44,755 nt of DNA, taken from the NCBI GenBank assembly GCA_013298895.1, contig JAAFJM010000024.1, positions 1 to 44,755 on the forward strand, given 5' to 3'. The stretch comes from Bacteroidota bacterium. Its GTDB lineage: Bacteria; Bacteroidota; Bacteroidia; UKL13-3. Position 1 is the first letter of the stretch, and the number at the start of each line of letters is the position of its first letter. The notes under the pieces were generated by a model. The model made no database searches. It saw only the letters and a program-made list of their open reading frames with translations, and was not told where the DNA came from. Made by a program: the position numbers and the translations under genes. Positions 27,321 through 34,916 of this stretch are shown here, piece by piece.

Positions 27321-28223
27321 ATGGATAAGCAACAAGAAGAGAAGAGTAATAACCGCAATGGTTTGGTTTTATTACTGTTATTGTTATTAGGGTCTATAGG
27401 TTTTAATGTATACCAATATAAAAACCATACTACAACTATTATCTCACATGGAAATGAAGTAGATAGTTTAACTAATGTAAGAATAGAGGTAGAAAGAGAA
27501 TTGGTTTCTACTTCCATGGAATTAGATAAATACAGGGGAATAGCCGGTAATTTAGATAGTTTGCTTACTGATGCAAATGGCAAAATTTATAATCAAGAGT
27601 TAAAAATAAGAAACTTACTTAAAAATGAAAAAGATGCTAATAAGTTAAGCAAAAAATTAAAAGAAGAATTGGCTTCTTTAAAAGAATTGAGAGATGAATA
27701 TTTGGAAAAAATAGATGCACTTATGATAGAAAATGGTGCATTGAAAGCAAAAAATACTGAATTAACTGAGGCGGTTTCAGGCTTAAGTCAAGAAAAATCA
27801 AAACTAGAGAAAACAGTTGAAGCAGCTAGTGTTTTAAAAGTTGAATACGTGAAAGTATCGGTATTTAAAAAGAAAGGTAATGGAAAGTTAGTTGAAACTA
27901 CATTAGCTAAAAGAACCAATAAAATTGAAGCTTGTTTAACTATAATGGATAATAAAGTAGCAAACAAAGGGGATAGATTTGTTTATTTGAGAGTAATTTC
28001 TCCAAGTGGTAAACCATTGGCAGGTATTAATAAAGGAAATATTTCAGTTAATGGCGAAACTTTAGAATGTACCTCAAATATTAAAATTGATTATCAAAAT
28101 GAGAAGCAAAATATTTGTTTAGCATACGAAGGGGAGGAGCGAAACTTAGAAAGTGGTACCTACACCATCGAATTGTATATTGACAATAATCTTGTACACG
28201 CAAGTAATTATATTTTAAAATAG
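27321..28223 (+). CDS. Membrane-anchored coiled-coil protein of unknown function
   Basis: I do not recognise a named family. From the ATG at 27321 the protein has 300 residues. A short charged N-terminus (MDKQQEEKSNNRNG) is followed by one membrane helix at about 15-33 (LVLLLLLLLGSIGFNVYQ). A long coiled coil at about 50-168 is rich in Glu, Lys and Leu heptads (NLLKNEKDANKLSKKLKEEL, ENGALKAKNTELTEAV). The last 125 or so residues form a beta-rich domain (VEYVKVSVFKKKGNG, RFVYLRVISPSGKPLAG, TYTIELYIDNNLVHASNYIL). The layout suggests a periplasmic stalk with a terminal binding domain. The gene is transcribed alone and ends at a strong bidirectional terminator. The frame is open further upstream, but that start would precede the candidate promoter. 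Confidence 0.75.
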   Translation: MDKQQEEKSNNRNGLVLLLLLLLGSIGFNVYQYKNHTTTIISHGNEVDSLTNVRIEVERELVSTSMELDKYRGIAGNLDSLLTDANGKIYNQELKIRNLLKNEKDANKLSKKLKEELASLKELRDEYLEKIDALMIENGALKAKNTELTEAVSGLSQEKSKLEKTVEAASVLKVEYVKVSVFKKKGNGKLVETTLAKRTNKIEACLTIMDNKVANKGDRFVYLRVISPSGKPLAGINKGNISVNGETLECTSNIKIDYQNEKQNICLAYEGEERNLESGTYTIELYIDNNLVHASNYILK

Positions 28224-28235
28224 ATAGATAACTAT

Positions 28236-28277
28236 AAACGAAAAAAGCCAAACATAATTGTTTGGCTTTTTTCGTTT
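28236..28277. terminator. Bidirectional terminator between the coiled-coil gene and the PAP2 gene
   Basis: An 18-bp perfect stem (28236-28253 with 28260-28277) surrounds an ATAATT loop, with the core GCCAAAC/GTTTGGC and A/T arms. Its right arm overlaps the first two bases of the minus-strand stop codon of the PAP2 gene at 28276-28278. Confidence 0.9.
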
Positions 28278-28989
28278 AAAAACTATAGGTAAAACCAAGT
28301 TGGTTTGTACCTATTATTGGAAACCAATTATTTTTGTTCATTTTCCATTTATTTTTATGAGTTGCATAAATAAGTTTAGTAGATATGATACCAATACCAG
28401 CCCCAACACAAACATCACTAAACCAATGTTTATTGTTTAATATTCTCATGGCTCCCACGGTGGTTGCTAAGGTGTAACCAGAAAATATGACGATGGGTTT
28501 GTTTTTATATTCTTGATGTAAAATTTCGGCAAGTATAAATGCAAATGCTGTATGCCCACTTGGAAAGGAGTATTTATTTGATCCATCTGGCCTAAGCGTT
28601 TCAGTGCTATATTTTAAAACATTAACTAACCCTAGTCCTAGTATTGCACTTTTAGTTGTTATGGCAAATTGGTTTGGAATATTACTTGTACTTTTTACTT
28701 TTAATAAATCAAGACCAATCATTATTAGCCCGGGTGAAAATGCCAAATAATCATCGGTAGAAGTTTTGAAACTGTTCCAGTTATCATCTCTATAGTTTTT
28801 TATTGATAAACTACTTGTTGGTCCATTATTTTTTAAATTAATTAAACCATAGGTAATTAATAATGATGGGGCGATATAGCTTTTGTAACCAAATTTTTTA
28901 TTGTAAAATGAAATTGAATCATTTTGTGAATAGCTAATTATGGGCTTTATACCAAAAATGATTAGTAATATAAACCAAAAATACTTCAT
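28276..28989 (-). CDS. PAP2-family phosphatase
   Basis: This 237-residue protein is a membrane-linked acid phosphatase of the PAP2 superfamily, members of which act on lipid phosphates such as undecaprenyl pyrophosphate or phosphatidic acid. A signal-like N-terminal segment (MKYFWFILLIIFGIKPIISY) is followed by the three phosphatase motifs: K-x6-RP in KYSTETLRPDG, PSGH in FPSGHTAFAF, and the R-x5-H-x3-D motif in RILNNKHWFSDVCVG. Helices around these fit a periplasm-facing active site. I use the ATG at 28989 since it overlaps the rsmE stop (TAATG), which suggests translational coupling. An ATG ten codons further upstream would lie inside rsmE. Confidence 0.88.
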   Translation of the reverse strand: MKYFWFILLIIFGIKPIISYSQNDSISFYNKKFGYKSYIAPSLLITYGLINLKNNGPTSSLSIKNYRDDNWNSFKTSTDDYLAFSPGLIMIGLDLLKVKSTSNIPNQFAITTKSAILGLGLVNVLKYSTETLRPDGSNKYSFPSGHTAFAFILAEILHQEYKNKPIVIFSGYTLATTVGAMRILNNKHWFSDVCVGAGIGIISTKLIYATHKNKWKMNKNNWFPIIGTNQLGFTYSF

Positions 28990-29693
28990 TAGGAATAAAG
29001 GTAATTTAGCACTGAGCAAGTATAAATGGCTGCCGTTTCTGTTCTTAGAATATTATTACCCAAAGTAATTGGTTTGAAGTTTTTTTGTAAAGCAATTTTC
29101 ACTTCATTTTCTGTAAAATCTCCCTCAGGGCCAATAATGACTAGTGTAGGTTTATTTTCATTAAAAACACTATTTATGGAAATTTTTTCCTCCATGCACC
29201 AAGCTAGCAAACAATTATAATCTTCGGCTTTTAAATTGTCAATAAATCCATGGTACGAAATGATATTATTAATTTTTGGTAACCAATATTGTTTGCTTTG
29301 TTTAATAGCCTGGACTAATATTTTTTCGCAGCGTTCTATGTTGATTTTATTCCTTTCTGAATTTTCAGTTTCAATAAATGTAATTTCTGAAATACCTATT
29401 TCAGTACATTTTTCAATCATCCAATCCATTCTATCGAAATTTTTTGTAGGTGCTACTGCTAAATGAATACCCTGCTTATGGTTATTCTCAAAGTGAATTA
29501 TTTCAATAATTTCTAATTTGCATTTTTTTGCATTATTGTCAATAATTTCACAAAGTGCTTTATTGCCCTTTCCATCAATAATGGTTATTTGATCATTTAT
29601 TTTTTTTCGGAGTACCCTTATGCAATGCTTTGATTCATCTTCAGGGAGTTCAAAAAATTTGTCATTAAGGTTAGCATGAAAAAACAATTGCAT
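28989..29693 (-). CDS. rsmE: 16S rRNA (uracil-1498-N3)-methyltransferase
   Basis: RsmE methylates N3 of U1498 in 16S rRNA using S-adenosylmethionine. The 234 residues contain the N-terminal PUA-like domain (HIRVLRKK-type segment CIRVLRKKINDQITIIDGKG) and the SPOUT knot (LAVAPTKNFDRMDWMIEKCT, the SAM-binding VIIGPEGDFTENEV and LGNNILRTETAAIYTCSVL). Its stop codon overlaps the start of the PAP2 gene and it follows the bactofilin gene by 54 bp, so all three probably share the promoter at 30211. Confidence 0.95.
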   Translation of the reverse strand: MQLFFHANLNDKFFELPEDESKHCIRVLRKKINDQITIIDGKGNKALCEIIDNNAKKCKLEIIEIIHFENNHKQGIHLAVAPTKNFDRMDWMIEKCTEIGISEITFIETENSERNKINIERCEKILVQAIKQSKQYWLPKINNIISYHGFIDNLKAEDYNCLLAWCMEEKISINSVFNENKPTLVIIGPEGDFTENEVKIALQKNFKPITLGNNILRTETAAIYTCSVLNYLYS

Positions 29694-29747
29694 AGAATTA
29701 TAATTAAGGTAATTTATTAAAACTTATTCTGTAAGGTATTTAATAAT

Positions 29748-30173
29748 TTACTCAGCAATTACAGCAGGCTTCACATTAATTGGATTAGATGGTTTTTGAT
29801 TTCCATTGGGTGTTTTGCTAACACTCATTTGACTTTTTCCGTTAAACTCTGCTCCAGACTCAATAACTAATTTTTGTGAGGTAATGTCACCTATGATTTT
29901 GGCAGTTGATTTCACTGAAAGTAGATCTTCTATAATTACATTGCCATTGATAATGCCTTGCACATCGCAATTTGCAGCGGTTACATTTCCATCTACTTTG
30001 CTACTTGATCCTAATACTAATTTGGTTTTTACAGTAATATTTCCTTTTACAGTTCCATCTATCCTTAAGTCACCTACTGAAGTAATATCACCAATTATAC
30101 TTGTTCCTGCATTAATAATATTTATTTCCTGCGGGTTAAATGTTTGATTTTTATTGCTATTAAAAATGGCCAT
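29748..30173 (-). CDS. Bactofilin (polymer-forming cytoskeletal protein)
   Basis: Bactofilins polymerise without nucleotides into filaments that position cell-wall or surface functions. The 141 residues form the right-handed beta-helix core at about 20-115, seen as repeats with Gly and hydrophobic spacing: GTSIIGDITSVGDLRIDGTV, GNITVKTKLVLGSSSKVDGN, QGIINGNVIIEDLLSVKSTA, KIIGDITSQKLVIESGAEF. The N-terminus is short and polar, and the C-terminus is disordered and Pro/Asn-rich. No membrane helix is present. It is the first gene of a minus-strand operon with rsmE and a PAP2 phosphatase, with an exact consensus promoter upstream. Confidence 0.93.
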   Translation of the reverse strand: MAIFNSNKNQTFNPQEINIINAGTSIIGDITSVGDLRIDGTVKGNITVKTKLVLGSSSKVDGNVTAANCDVQGIINGNVIIEDLLSVKSTAKIIGDITSQKLVIESGAEFNGKSQMSVSKTPNGNQKPSNPINVKPAVIAE

Positions 30174-30210
30174 TTGTTATAAAATTTATGGTTAATAACT
30201 TATTTAATAA

Positions 30211-30241
30211 CAAATGTAGGTTAATTATTTGTGTAAACAAA
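30211..30241 (-). promoter_or_regulatory. Consensus promoter of the bactofilin-rsmE-PAP2 operon
   Basis: On the minus strand: TTTG, exactly 19 bp, then TACATTTG, a full match to TTTG-N19-TAnnTTTG. The expected start is near 30204, giving a leader of about 31 bases before the ATG at 30173. Confidence 0.85.
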
Positions 30242-30436
30242 AGTATCTAATCTATTATTAAATTTATCTCATATCAATGTTTGCCGAACTTAAATGAGTT
30301 TATGTTCTCAATTTTTTTCAAAAAAAATTGAATAAAAAAATATAAGTACTTGAAATAATCCAAAAAATATTTTGTACCCTTGTATTAACAAAAGCCAATT
30401 GGCTAAAAAAAACTAACAATAAAATTTTATAATTAA

Positions 30437-30745
30437 ATGAACATTTACGTTGCAAATTTAAATTACAGTGTTTCTAACGAACAACTGCAACAATTATTCG
30501 AAGGCTTTGGCGAAGTATCATCAGCTAAAGTTATCTTAGACCGTGAAACTGGTCGTTCTCGCGGTTTTGGTTTTGTTGAAATGCCTAACGATGCAGAGGC
30601 TAATCAAGCCATTGAAAAGTTACATCAATCAGAACACGTAGGTAAAGTACTTAACGTAACTGAAGCAAGGCCAAAAACAGAAGGTGCCGGTGGTAGCAGA
30701 GGTTTTGGAGGAAGAAGTAATGATAGAGGTCCTCGTAGATACTAA
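30437..30745 (+). CDS. RRM-domain RNA-binding protein
   Basis: This 102-residue protein has one RNA recognition motif at about 1-80, with RNP2 (IYVANLNY) and RNP1 (RGFGFVEM) both intact, and a C-terminal tail rich in Gly, Arg and Ser (GAGGSRGFGGRSNDRGPRRY). It resembles the glycine-rich RRM proteins of cyanobacteria and Bacteroidota, some of which are cold-induced. A role in RNA structure or stability is inferred from the family. The leader (about 75 or more bases) is AT-rich. The coding sequence has strong codon bias, which suggests high expression. A terminator follows at 30765. Confidence 0.93.
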   Translation: MNIYVANLNYSVSNEQLQQLFEGFGEVSSAKVILDRETGRSRGFGFVEMPNDAEANQAIEKLHQSEHVGKVLNVTEARPKTEGAGGSRGFGGRSNDRGPRRY

Positions 30746-30764
30746 CATATACCTTTAAAATATT

Positions 30765-30799
30765 AAAAAAAGCCAACTATTTAATAGTTGGCTTTTTTT
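30765..30799 (+). terminator. Terminator after the RRM gene
   Basis: The stem GCCAACTA/TAGTTGGC with a five-base loop is flanked by seven A and seven T. It lies 19 bp after the stop codon at 30745. Confidence 0.92.
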
Positions 30800-30871
30800 A
30801 TTTATATAATTAAAATTATATCTTACTAACACAGTTTTTTTGGTCAAATATTAATTGCACTTTTGTAGCAA

Positions 30872-31474
30872 ATGGAAATAAAATCTGCTGAATTTAAAAT
30901 GGCAGCCTCAAACCTTGCTGGCTGTCCCAAAGGCAATTTACCTGAATTTGCTTTTATTGGTAGAAGTAATGTTGGGAAATCATCGCTCATTAACATGTTA
31001 GTGGAGCGTAAAGATTTGGCGCGTACATCATCTACACCAGGAAAAACAGTTAGCATTAATTTTTTTCTTATAAATGGAAAATGGAATTTAGTTGATTTAC
31101 CTGGTTATGGTTATGCTAAACGGAGTAAAACTTTACGTGTTCAATGGGAAACTGTATTAATTGACTATTTGAAAAGTAGGGAAAACTTGCAGTGTGTTTT
31201 TGTACTAATTGATTGCAGGGTTCCACCACAAAACAGCGATATTTCTTTTATAAATATGTTAGGTCAAATGGAGGTTCCTTTTGTAATAGTTTTTACCAAA
31301 TTAGATAAAATAAAAGCTGTTGAATCAGCTGCTAATATTGAAAAATTCAAAGAAACATTGCTACTAGATTGGTCACATTTGCCTGAGTGTTTTGAAACCT
31401 CATCAGTAAAAGAAATTGGACGTAAGGAGATTCTTAAATTTATCAGTGGAATTATAAACACCCCTAAGGATTAG
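30872..31474 (+). CDS. engB: Ribosome biogenesis GTP-binding protein EngB/YsxC
   Basis: EngB is an essential small GTPase in assembly of the large ribosomal subunit. The 200 residues are of normal length and contain G1 GRSNVGKSSLINML, G2 near TSSTPGKTVSINFF, G3 DLPGYGYAKR, G4 TKLDK and the G5-like ETSSVKEIG. The stop and the ATG of aroE are separated by a single base, so the two are likely cotranscribed. A TTTG-containing element ends only six bases before the ATG, so the mRNA may be nearly leaderless. Confidence 0.96.
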   Translation: MEIKSAEFKMAASNLAGCPKGNLPEFAFIGRSNVGKSSLINMLVERKDLARTSSTPGKTVSINFFLINGKWNLVDLPGYGYAKRSKTLRVQWETVLIDYLKSRENLQCVFVLIDCRVPPQNSDISFINMLGQMEVPFVIVFTKLDKIKAVESAANIEKFKETLLLDWSHLPECFETSSVKEIGRKEILKFISGIINTPKD

Positions 31475-31475
31475 G

Positions 31476-32249
31476 ATGCAAAGTTATGCTCAAATATTTG
31501 GTTTGATTGGTGATAATCTCAAAAACACATTTTCGAAAGACTATTTCAATCGCAAATTCGAAGCTAATAATTTACCTTATAACTATCAAAATTTTGAGTT
31601 AAAAAACATCAATGAGTTTTTACCTTTAATTGTTCAAAATGAAAAAATAGGTGGTTTAAATGTGACTATACCATTTAAGCAAAGTATTATTCCATTTTTA
31701 GATAAATTGGACACAACTGCTTTGGAAGTAGGGGCAGTAAATTGCGTTAAAATAAATAGGGTTAATGATAAGATTAGTCTTAAAGGATACAACACAGACG
31801 TATTAGGTTTTAAACAATCATTATTAAATTTTATTCCTATAAATTTTGATGGTAAAGCAATCATATTAGGTACAGGTGGTGTAAGTAAGGCTGTGCAATA
31901 CATATTCCGCCAATTAGCTATTGAATTTATTTCCGTAACCTCTCAAACATCAAAAATAGATGAAGGCACAATTGGCTATTGTGAACTTCAAGAAATGGAT
32001 ATAAATAAATTTACATTAGTAATAAATGCAACCCCTTTAGGTATGTTCCCAAAAGTACTTGAATTTCCTTTATTTCCCTATGGAAAATTGACACCAAATC
32101 ATTTTTGTTATGACCTTATTTATTTGCCAACAGAGTCTCAATTTTTGACCAAATCAAAAGCAATGAAAGCAAATATAAAAAATGGTATGGAAATGCTTTA
32201 CAGTCAAGCCTATTACGCATTTAATATCTTTACAGAGCAATTAGAATAA
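31476..32249 (+). CDS. aroE: Shikimate dehydrogenase
   Basis: AroE reduces 3-dehydroshikimate to shikimate with NADPH in aromatic amino acid synthesis. The 257 residues are slightly short for the family but complete. The substrate domain begins YAQIFGLIGDNLKNTFSKDY, a variant of the usual G-x-P-I/V-x-H-S-x-S-P start that keeps only the second Ser. The catalytic Lys lies in GLNVTIPFKQ and the catalytic Asp in KGYNTDVLGF. The nucleotide site is AIILGTGGVSKAVQYIF, and NATPLGMFP and the C-terminal NGMEMLYSQAYYAF are conserved. It forms a two-gene unit with engB. Confidence 0.94.
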   Translation: MQSYAQIFGLIGDNLKNTFSKDYFNRKFEANNLPYNYQNFELKNINEFLPLIVQNEKIGGLNVTIPFKQSIIPFLDKLDTTALEVGAVNCVKINRVNDKISLKGYNTDVLGFKQSLLNFIPINFDGKAIILGTGGVSKAVQYIFRQLAIEFISVTSQTSKIDEGTIGYCELQEMDINKFTLVINATPLGMFPKVLEFPLFPYGKLTPNHFCYDLIYLPTESQFLTKSKAMKANIKNGMEMLYSQAYYAFNIFTEQLE

Positions 32250-32338
32250 TTTTGTAGTATTTTATTTTATAATTTAAAGTATTTTATTAATTTGCCCTTT
32301 AATTCAAAATAATTGGGTTGAATAAAATACTATTTGAA

Positions 32339-34345
32339 ATGAAAACCATTAATCTAGCAACAATTGTATTAATAATTTTTTCGCTCTCTTGCCAAAAAGT
32401 AACTAAAGACGCAGTGGAGGTAACAGCTCCTGAATCAGTTACAGATATTAATTTATTGAAGGTTCCTTCAAATTTCGATTATCAAACCTCTAACGAAATT
32501 AGCTTTAGTATTCAATTATTAACAAATGATGATAAACCAATAAAAAATGTTAGAATAGATATCATGGATGGTGCTTCTGATTTGGATGGAAGTAAAATAA
32601 TTGTATCTGGTTCAACAGATAATTTTGGTGTATTTAATTCAAAAGTTGAAGTGCCAAGTTATTTAACAAAAGTTGTGGTTAATTCTGACTACATCGGTAT
32701 TCCCAATGATGTGTTATTAGATTTGGTAAAACCCGCTACTAGCTTAACTCTTGGTGGAAAGTCGCCAATGAAAATAGTTACAGCACAAGGCAAACTTGCC
32801 AGTGGTAACAATATTACCTTATCTAAATCAACTGACTTTTCTTACAGGTTAGGATCATGGGAACTTGTTCAAGGAAAACCTAATTATTTATTTTTACCCC
32901 GTGAAGTAATAACATCAAGTTTTTTAGCGGATGTGAACACCTCTTTACCTGAAAGAAGAAAAGTACCAATTTACAATCCTGGCTATTTAAATAATTCAGT
33001 AGAACGTAATTTGAACATAACTCAGCTTTCTGATATTTGGGTAACATTTGTTCATGAAGGTGCAGGTTTTAGAAACTCTTTGTTTTATTACGTTTATAAT
33101 AAGAATAATCCTCCGCAAACAAGAAATGACATTGACTCATTAATTTGTGTGTTTCCAAATGCTTCCTATTCAGGCAGTGGTGGTGGGCTGGTTTCAGGTG
33201 ATAGGGTTTTAATAGGAAGATTTGGTCCAGATACTGTCGTGGGTTTTGCAATTTCATCTGACGGATATAGAAGCACTGGAATTCAAAATTCAACCATTTT
33301 TTTATCGGATAAAAATTTAAACTCAAATGAATCAAATCCATTAAAAAAAGAACATTCCGTTTTGTTTTATGATAATACAACCGATAGGTTTTTGATTGCT
33401 TTTGAAGATCAATTTCGTTCAAATGGAGCAAGTGATGAAGATTTTAATGATGTAGTGTTTTTTGCTAAAGCAAATCCCGTTACTGGAATAAATACAAAAG
33501 ATGTATTACCAATAAAAAACTTTACGGATTTTGATAATGATGGAATTGCAGATGATTTAGATGATTATCCAAATGATGCAACAAAAGCGTATAATAATTA
33601 TTATCCTTCTTTAGATGAAATGGCAACGGTAGCTTTTGAAGACCAATGGCCAAGTAAAGGAGATTATGATTTGAATGATTTGGTTATTGATTATAGATAT
33701 AATATAATTACCAATGCCAATAATAATGTTGTGATGGTAATGGGAAAATACAAGCCACGGGCAGCCGGAGGAGTATACAAAAATGCTTTTGGTGTTGAAT
33801 TTCCAACAAGTAGAGGTAATGTTAAAAATATGATTGGTGCAACATTAGAAACAGGTCAATCAAAGGCAGTGGCAATATTGTTTAATAATTCAAGGACGAA
33901 ATTCAATAATGCATTTAATACTAAAGATGGAGAGGCTTATCAAAACGTAGACACAATGGATATAAGTTTTGAGCTAAATTCACCAATTTCGTTAAATAGT
34001 TTTTCTTTAGGTTCATTTAATCCATTTATTTTTGTAGATGAAGCTGGAAAAGGACGAGGATTTGAAATTCACTTAGCCGGTAAAACACCAACAGATTTAG
34101 CAAATTCAGCAATTTTTGGTACATCAAGTGATGGTACAAGTATTCCAAATGGTGTTTATTATAAAACCAAAAATAACCTGCCATTTGCTATAAATGTCCC
34201 TAAATCATTTCCATATCTTAAAGAAAAAAATTCTATCATCAGTGGTTATGTGCATTTTGCAACTTGGGCTACATCAGGAGGGTCTTTAAAAACTGATTGG
34301 TATTTAAATAACAATGGTTACAGACAAACAGTAAAACTATATTAG
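32339..34345 (+). CDS. LruC-domain lipoprotein
   Basis: The 668 residues start with a lipoprotein signal (MKTINLATIVLIIFSLSC, lipobox LSLSC-like with Cys at 18), so the protein should be lipid-anchored in the envelope. An Ig-like N-terminal domain (about 45-140) is followed by a region ending in a DUF4114-like motif (FEDQFRSNGASDEDFNDVVF). A calcium-repeat-like acidic segment (DFDNDGIADDLDDYPND) comes next, then the LruC domain (VAFEDQWPSKGDYDLNDLVI, YKPRAAGGVYKNAFGVEFP). LruC proteins are exported proteins first noted in Leptospira and common in Bacteroidota; their function is unknown. The frame is open from a TTG at 32318; the ATG at 32339 gives the clean signal peptide. It is single-gene. 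Confidence 0.86.
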   Translation: MKTINLATIVLIIFSLSCQKVTKDAVEVTAPESVTDINLLKVPSNFDYQTSNEISFSIQLLTNDDKPIKNVRIDIMDGASDLDGSKIIVSGSTDNFGVFNSKVEVPSYLTKVVVNSDYIGIPNDVLLDLVKPATSLTLGGKSPMKIVTAQGKLASGNNITLSKSTDFSYRLGSWELVQGKPNYLFLPREVITSSFLADVNTSLPERRKVPIYNPGYLNNSVERNLNITQLSDIWVTFVHEGAGFRNSLFYYVYNKNNPPQTRNDIDSLICVFPNASYSGSGGGLVSGDRVLIGRFGPDTVVGFAISSDGYRSTGIQNSTIFLSDKNLNSNESNPLKKEHSVLFYDNTTDRFLIAFEDQFRSNGASDEDFNDVVFFAKANPVTGINTKDVLPIKNFTDFDNDGIADDLDDYPNDATKAYNNYYPSLDEMATVAFEDQWPSKGDYDLNDLVIDYRYNIITNANNNVVMVMGKYKPRAAGGVYKNAFGVEFPTSRGNVKNMIGATLETGQSKAVAILFNNSRTKFNNAFNTKDGEAYQNVDTMDISFELNSPISLNSFSLGSFNPFIFVDEAGKGRGFEIHLAGKTPTDLANSAIFGTSSDGTSIPNGVYYKTKNNLPFAINVPKSFPYLKEKNSIISGYVHFATWATSGGSLKTDWYLNNNGYRQTVKLY

Positions 34346-34419
34346 ATAAAATTTTCTATTTGGTTATCTTCTGTTTAAGTGGTTTTTATTTTATTTAAAC
34401 AAACTAAAAAACTATTTAT

Positions 34420-34449
34420 TTTGTTGTTTTGGTATTTTTTATAAATTTG
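34420..34449 (+). promoter_or_regulatory. Promoter of the response regulator / hybrid kinase operon
   Basis: TTTG at 34420-34423, an 18-bp spacer and an exact TAAATTTG at 34442-34449. Transcription should start near 34456, about 39 bases before the ATG at 34495. Confidence 0.7.
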
Positions 34450-34494
34450 TTTAATAATTATATAAATTGATTTATATAAAAGAAAATTAAACCT

Positions 34495-34908
34495 ATGGGA
34501 AGATTAGAATGTATTTGTATAATAGATGACGATGATATTTATACTTTTTTGTTAAAAAAAACATTGTTAAAATCAAATATATGTTCCAATATTAAATCAT
34601 TTGAGAACGGTCTTGTTGGTCTAGAAGGCATTAAAAAAATGATAGAAAATGAGGAAACTCTTCCTGATTTGATATTGTTAGATATTAACATGCCTTTGTT
34701 TGATGGTTGGGAGTTTTTGGAGGAGTTTAAAAAACTAAAACATCTTATCTTAAAGCCAATTTCAATATATATTGTCAGCTCTTCAATCTCACAAGCTGAC
34801 ATTAATAAAGCAAAATTTAATGAAGAGGTTATTGATTTTTTAACCAAACCTATCGAATCTTCAAAAATTAAAAATATTTGTGATTTACATTTATCGTCAA
34901 CAAACTAG
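34495..34908 (+). CDS. Single-domain response regulator
   Basis: The 137 residues are one receiver domain without an output domain. The acidic pocket is in CIIDDDDIYTFLLKKTL, the phospho-acceptor is Asp63 in LLDINMPLFDGWEFLEEF, the switch Ser is in IYIVSSSIS, and the conserved Lys is in DFLTKPIESSK. It is the Rcp1-like form often seen next to bacterial hybrid kinases. It lies eight bases before the kinase gene and shares its promoter. It may be a phosphate shuttle or sink, or signal by protein contact; the partner is unknown. Confidence 0.92.
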   Translation: MGRLECICIIDDDDIYTFLLKKTLLKSNICSNIKSFENGLVGLEGIKKMIENEETLPDLILLDINMPLFDGWEFLEEFKKLKHLILKPISIYIVSSSISQADINKAKFNEEVIDFLTKPIESSKIKNICDLHLSSTN

Positions 34909-34916
34909 CTTTTGTA

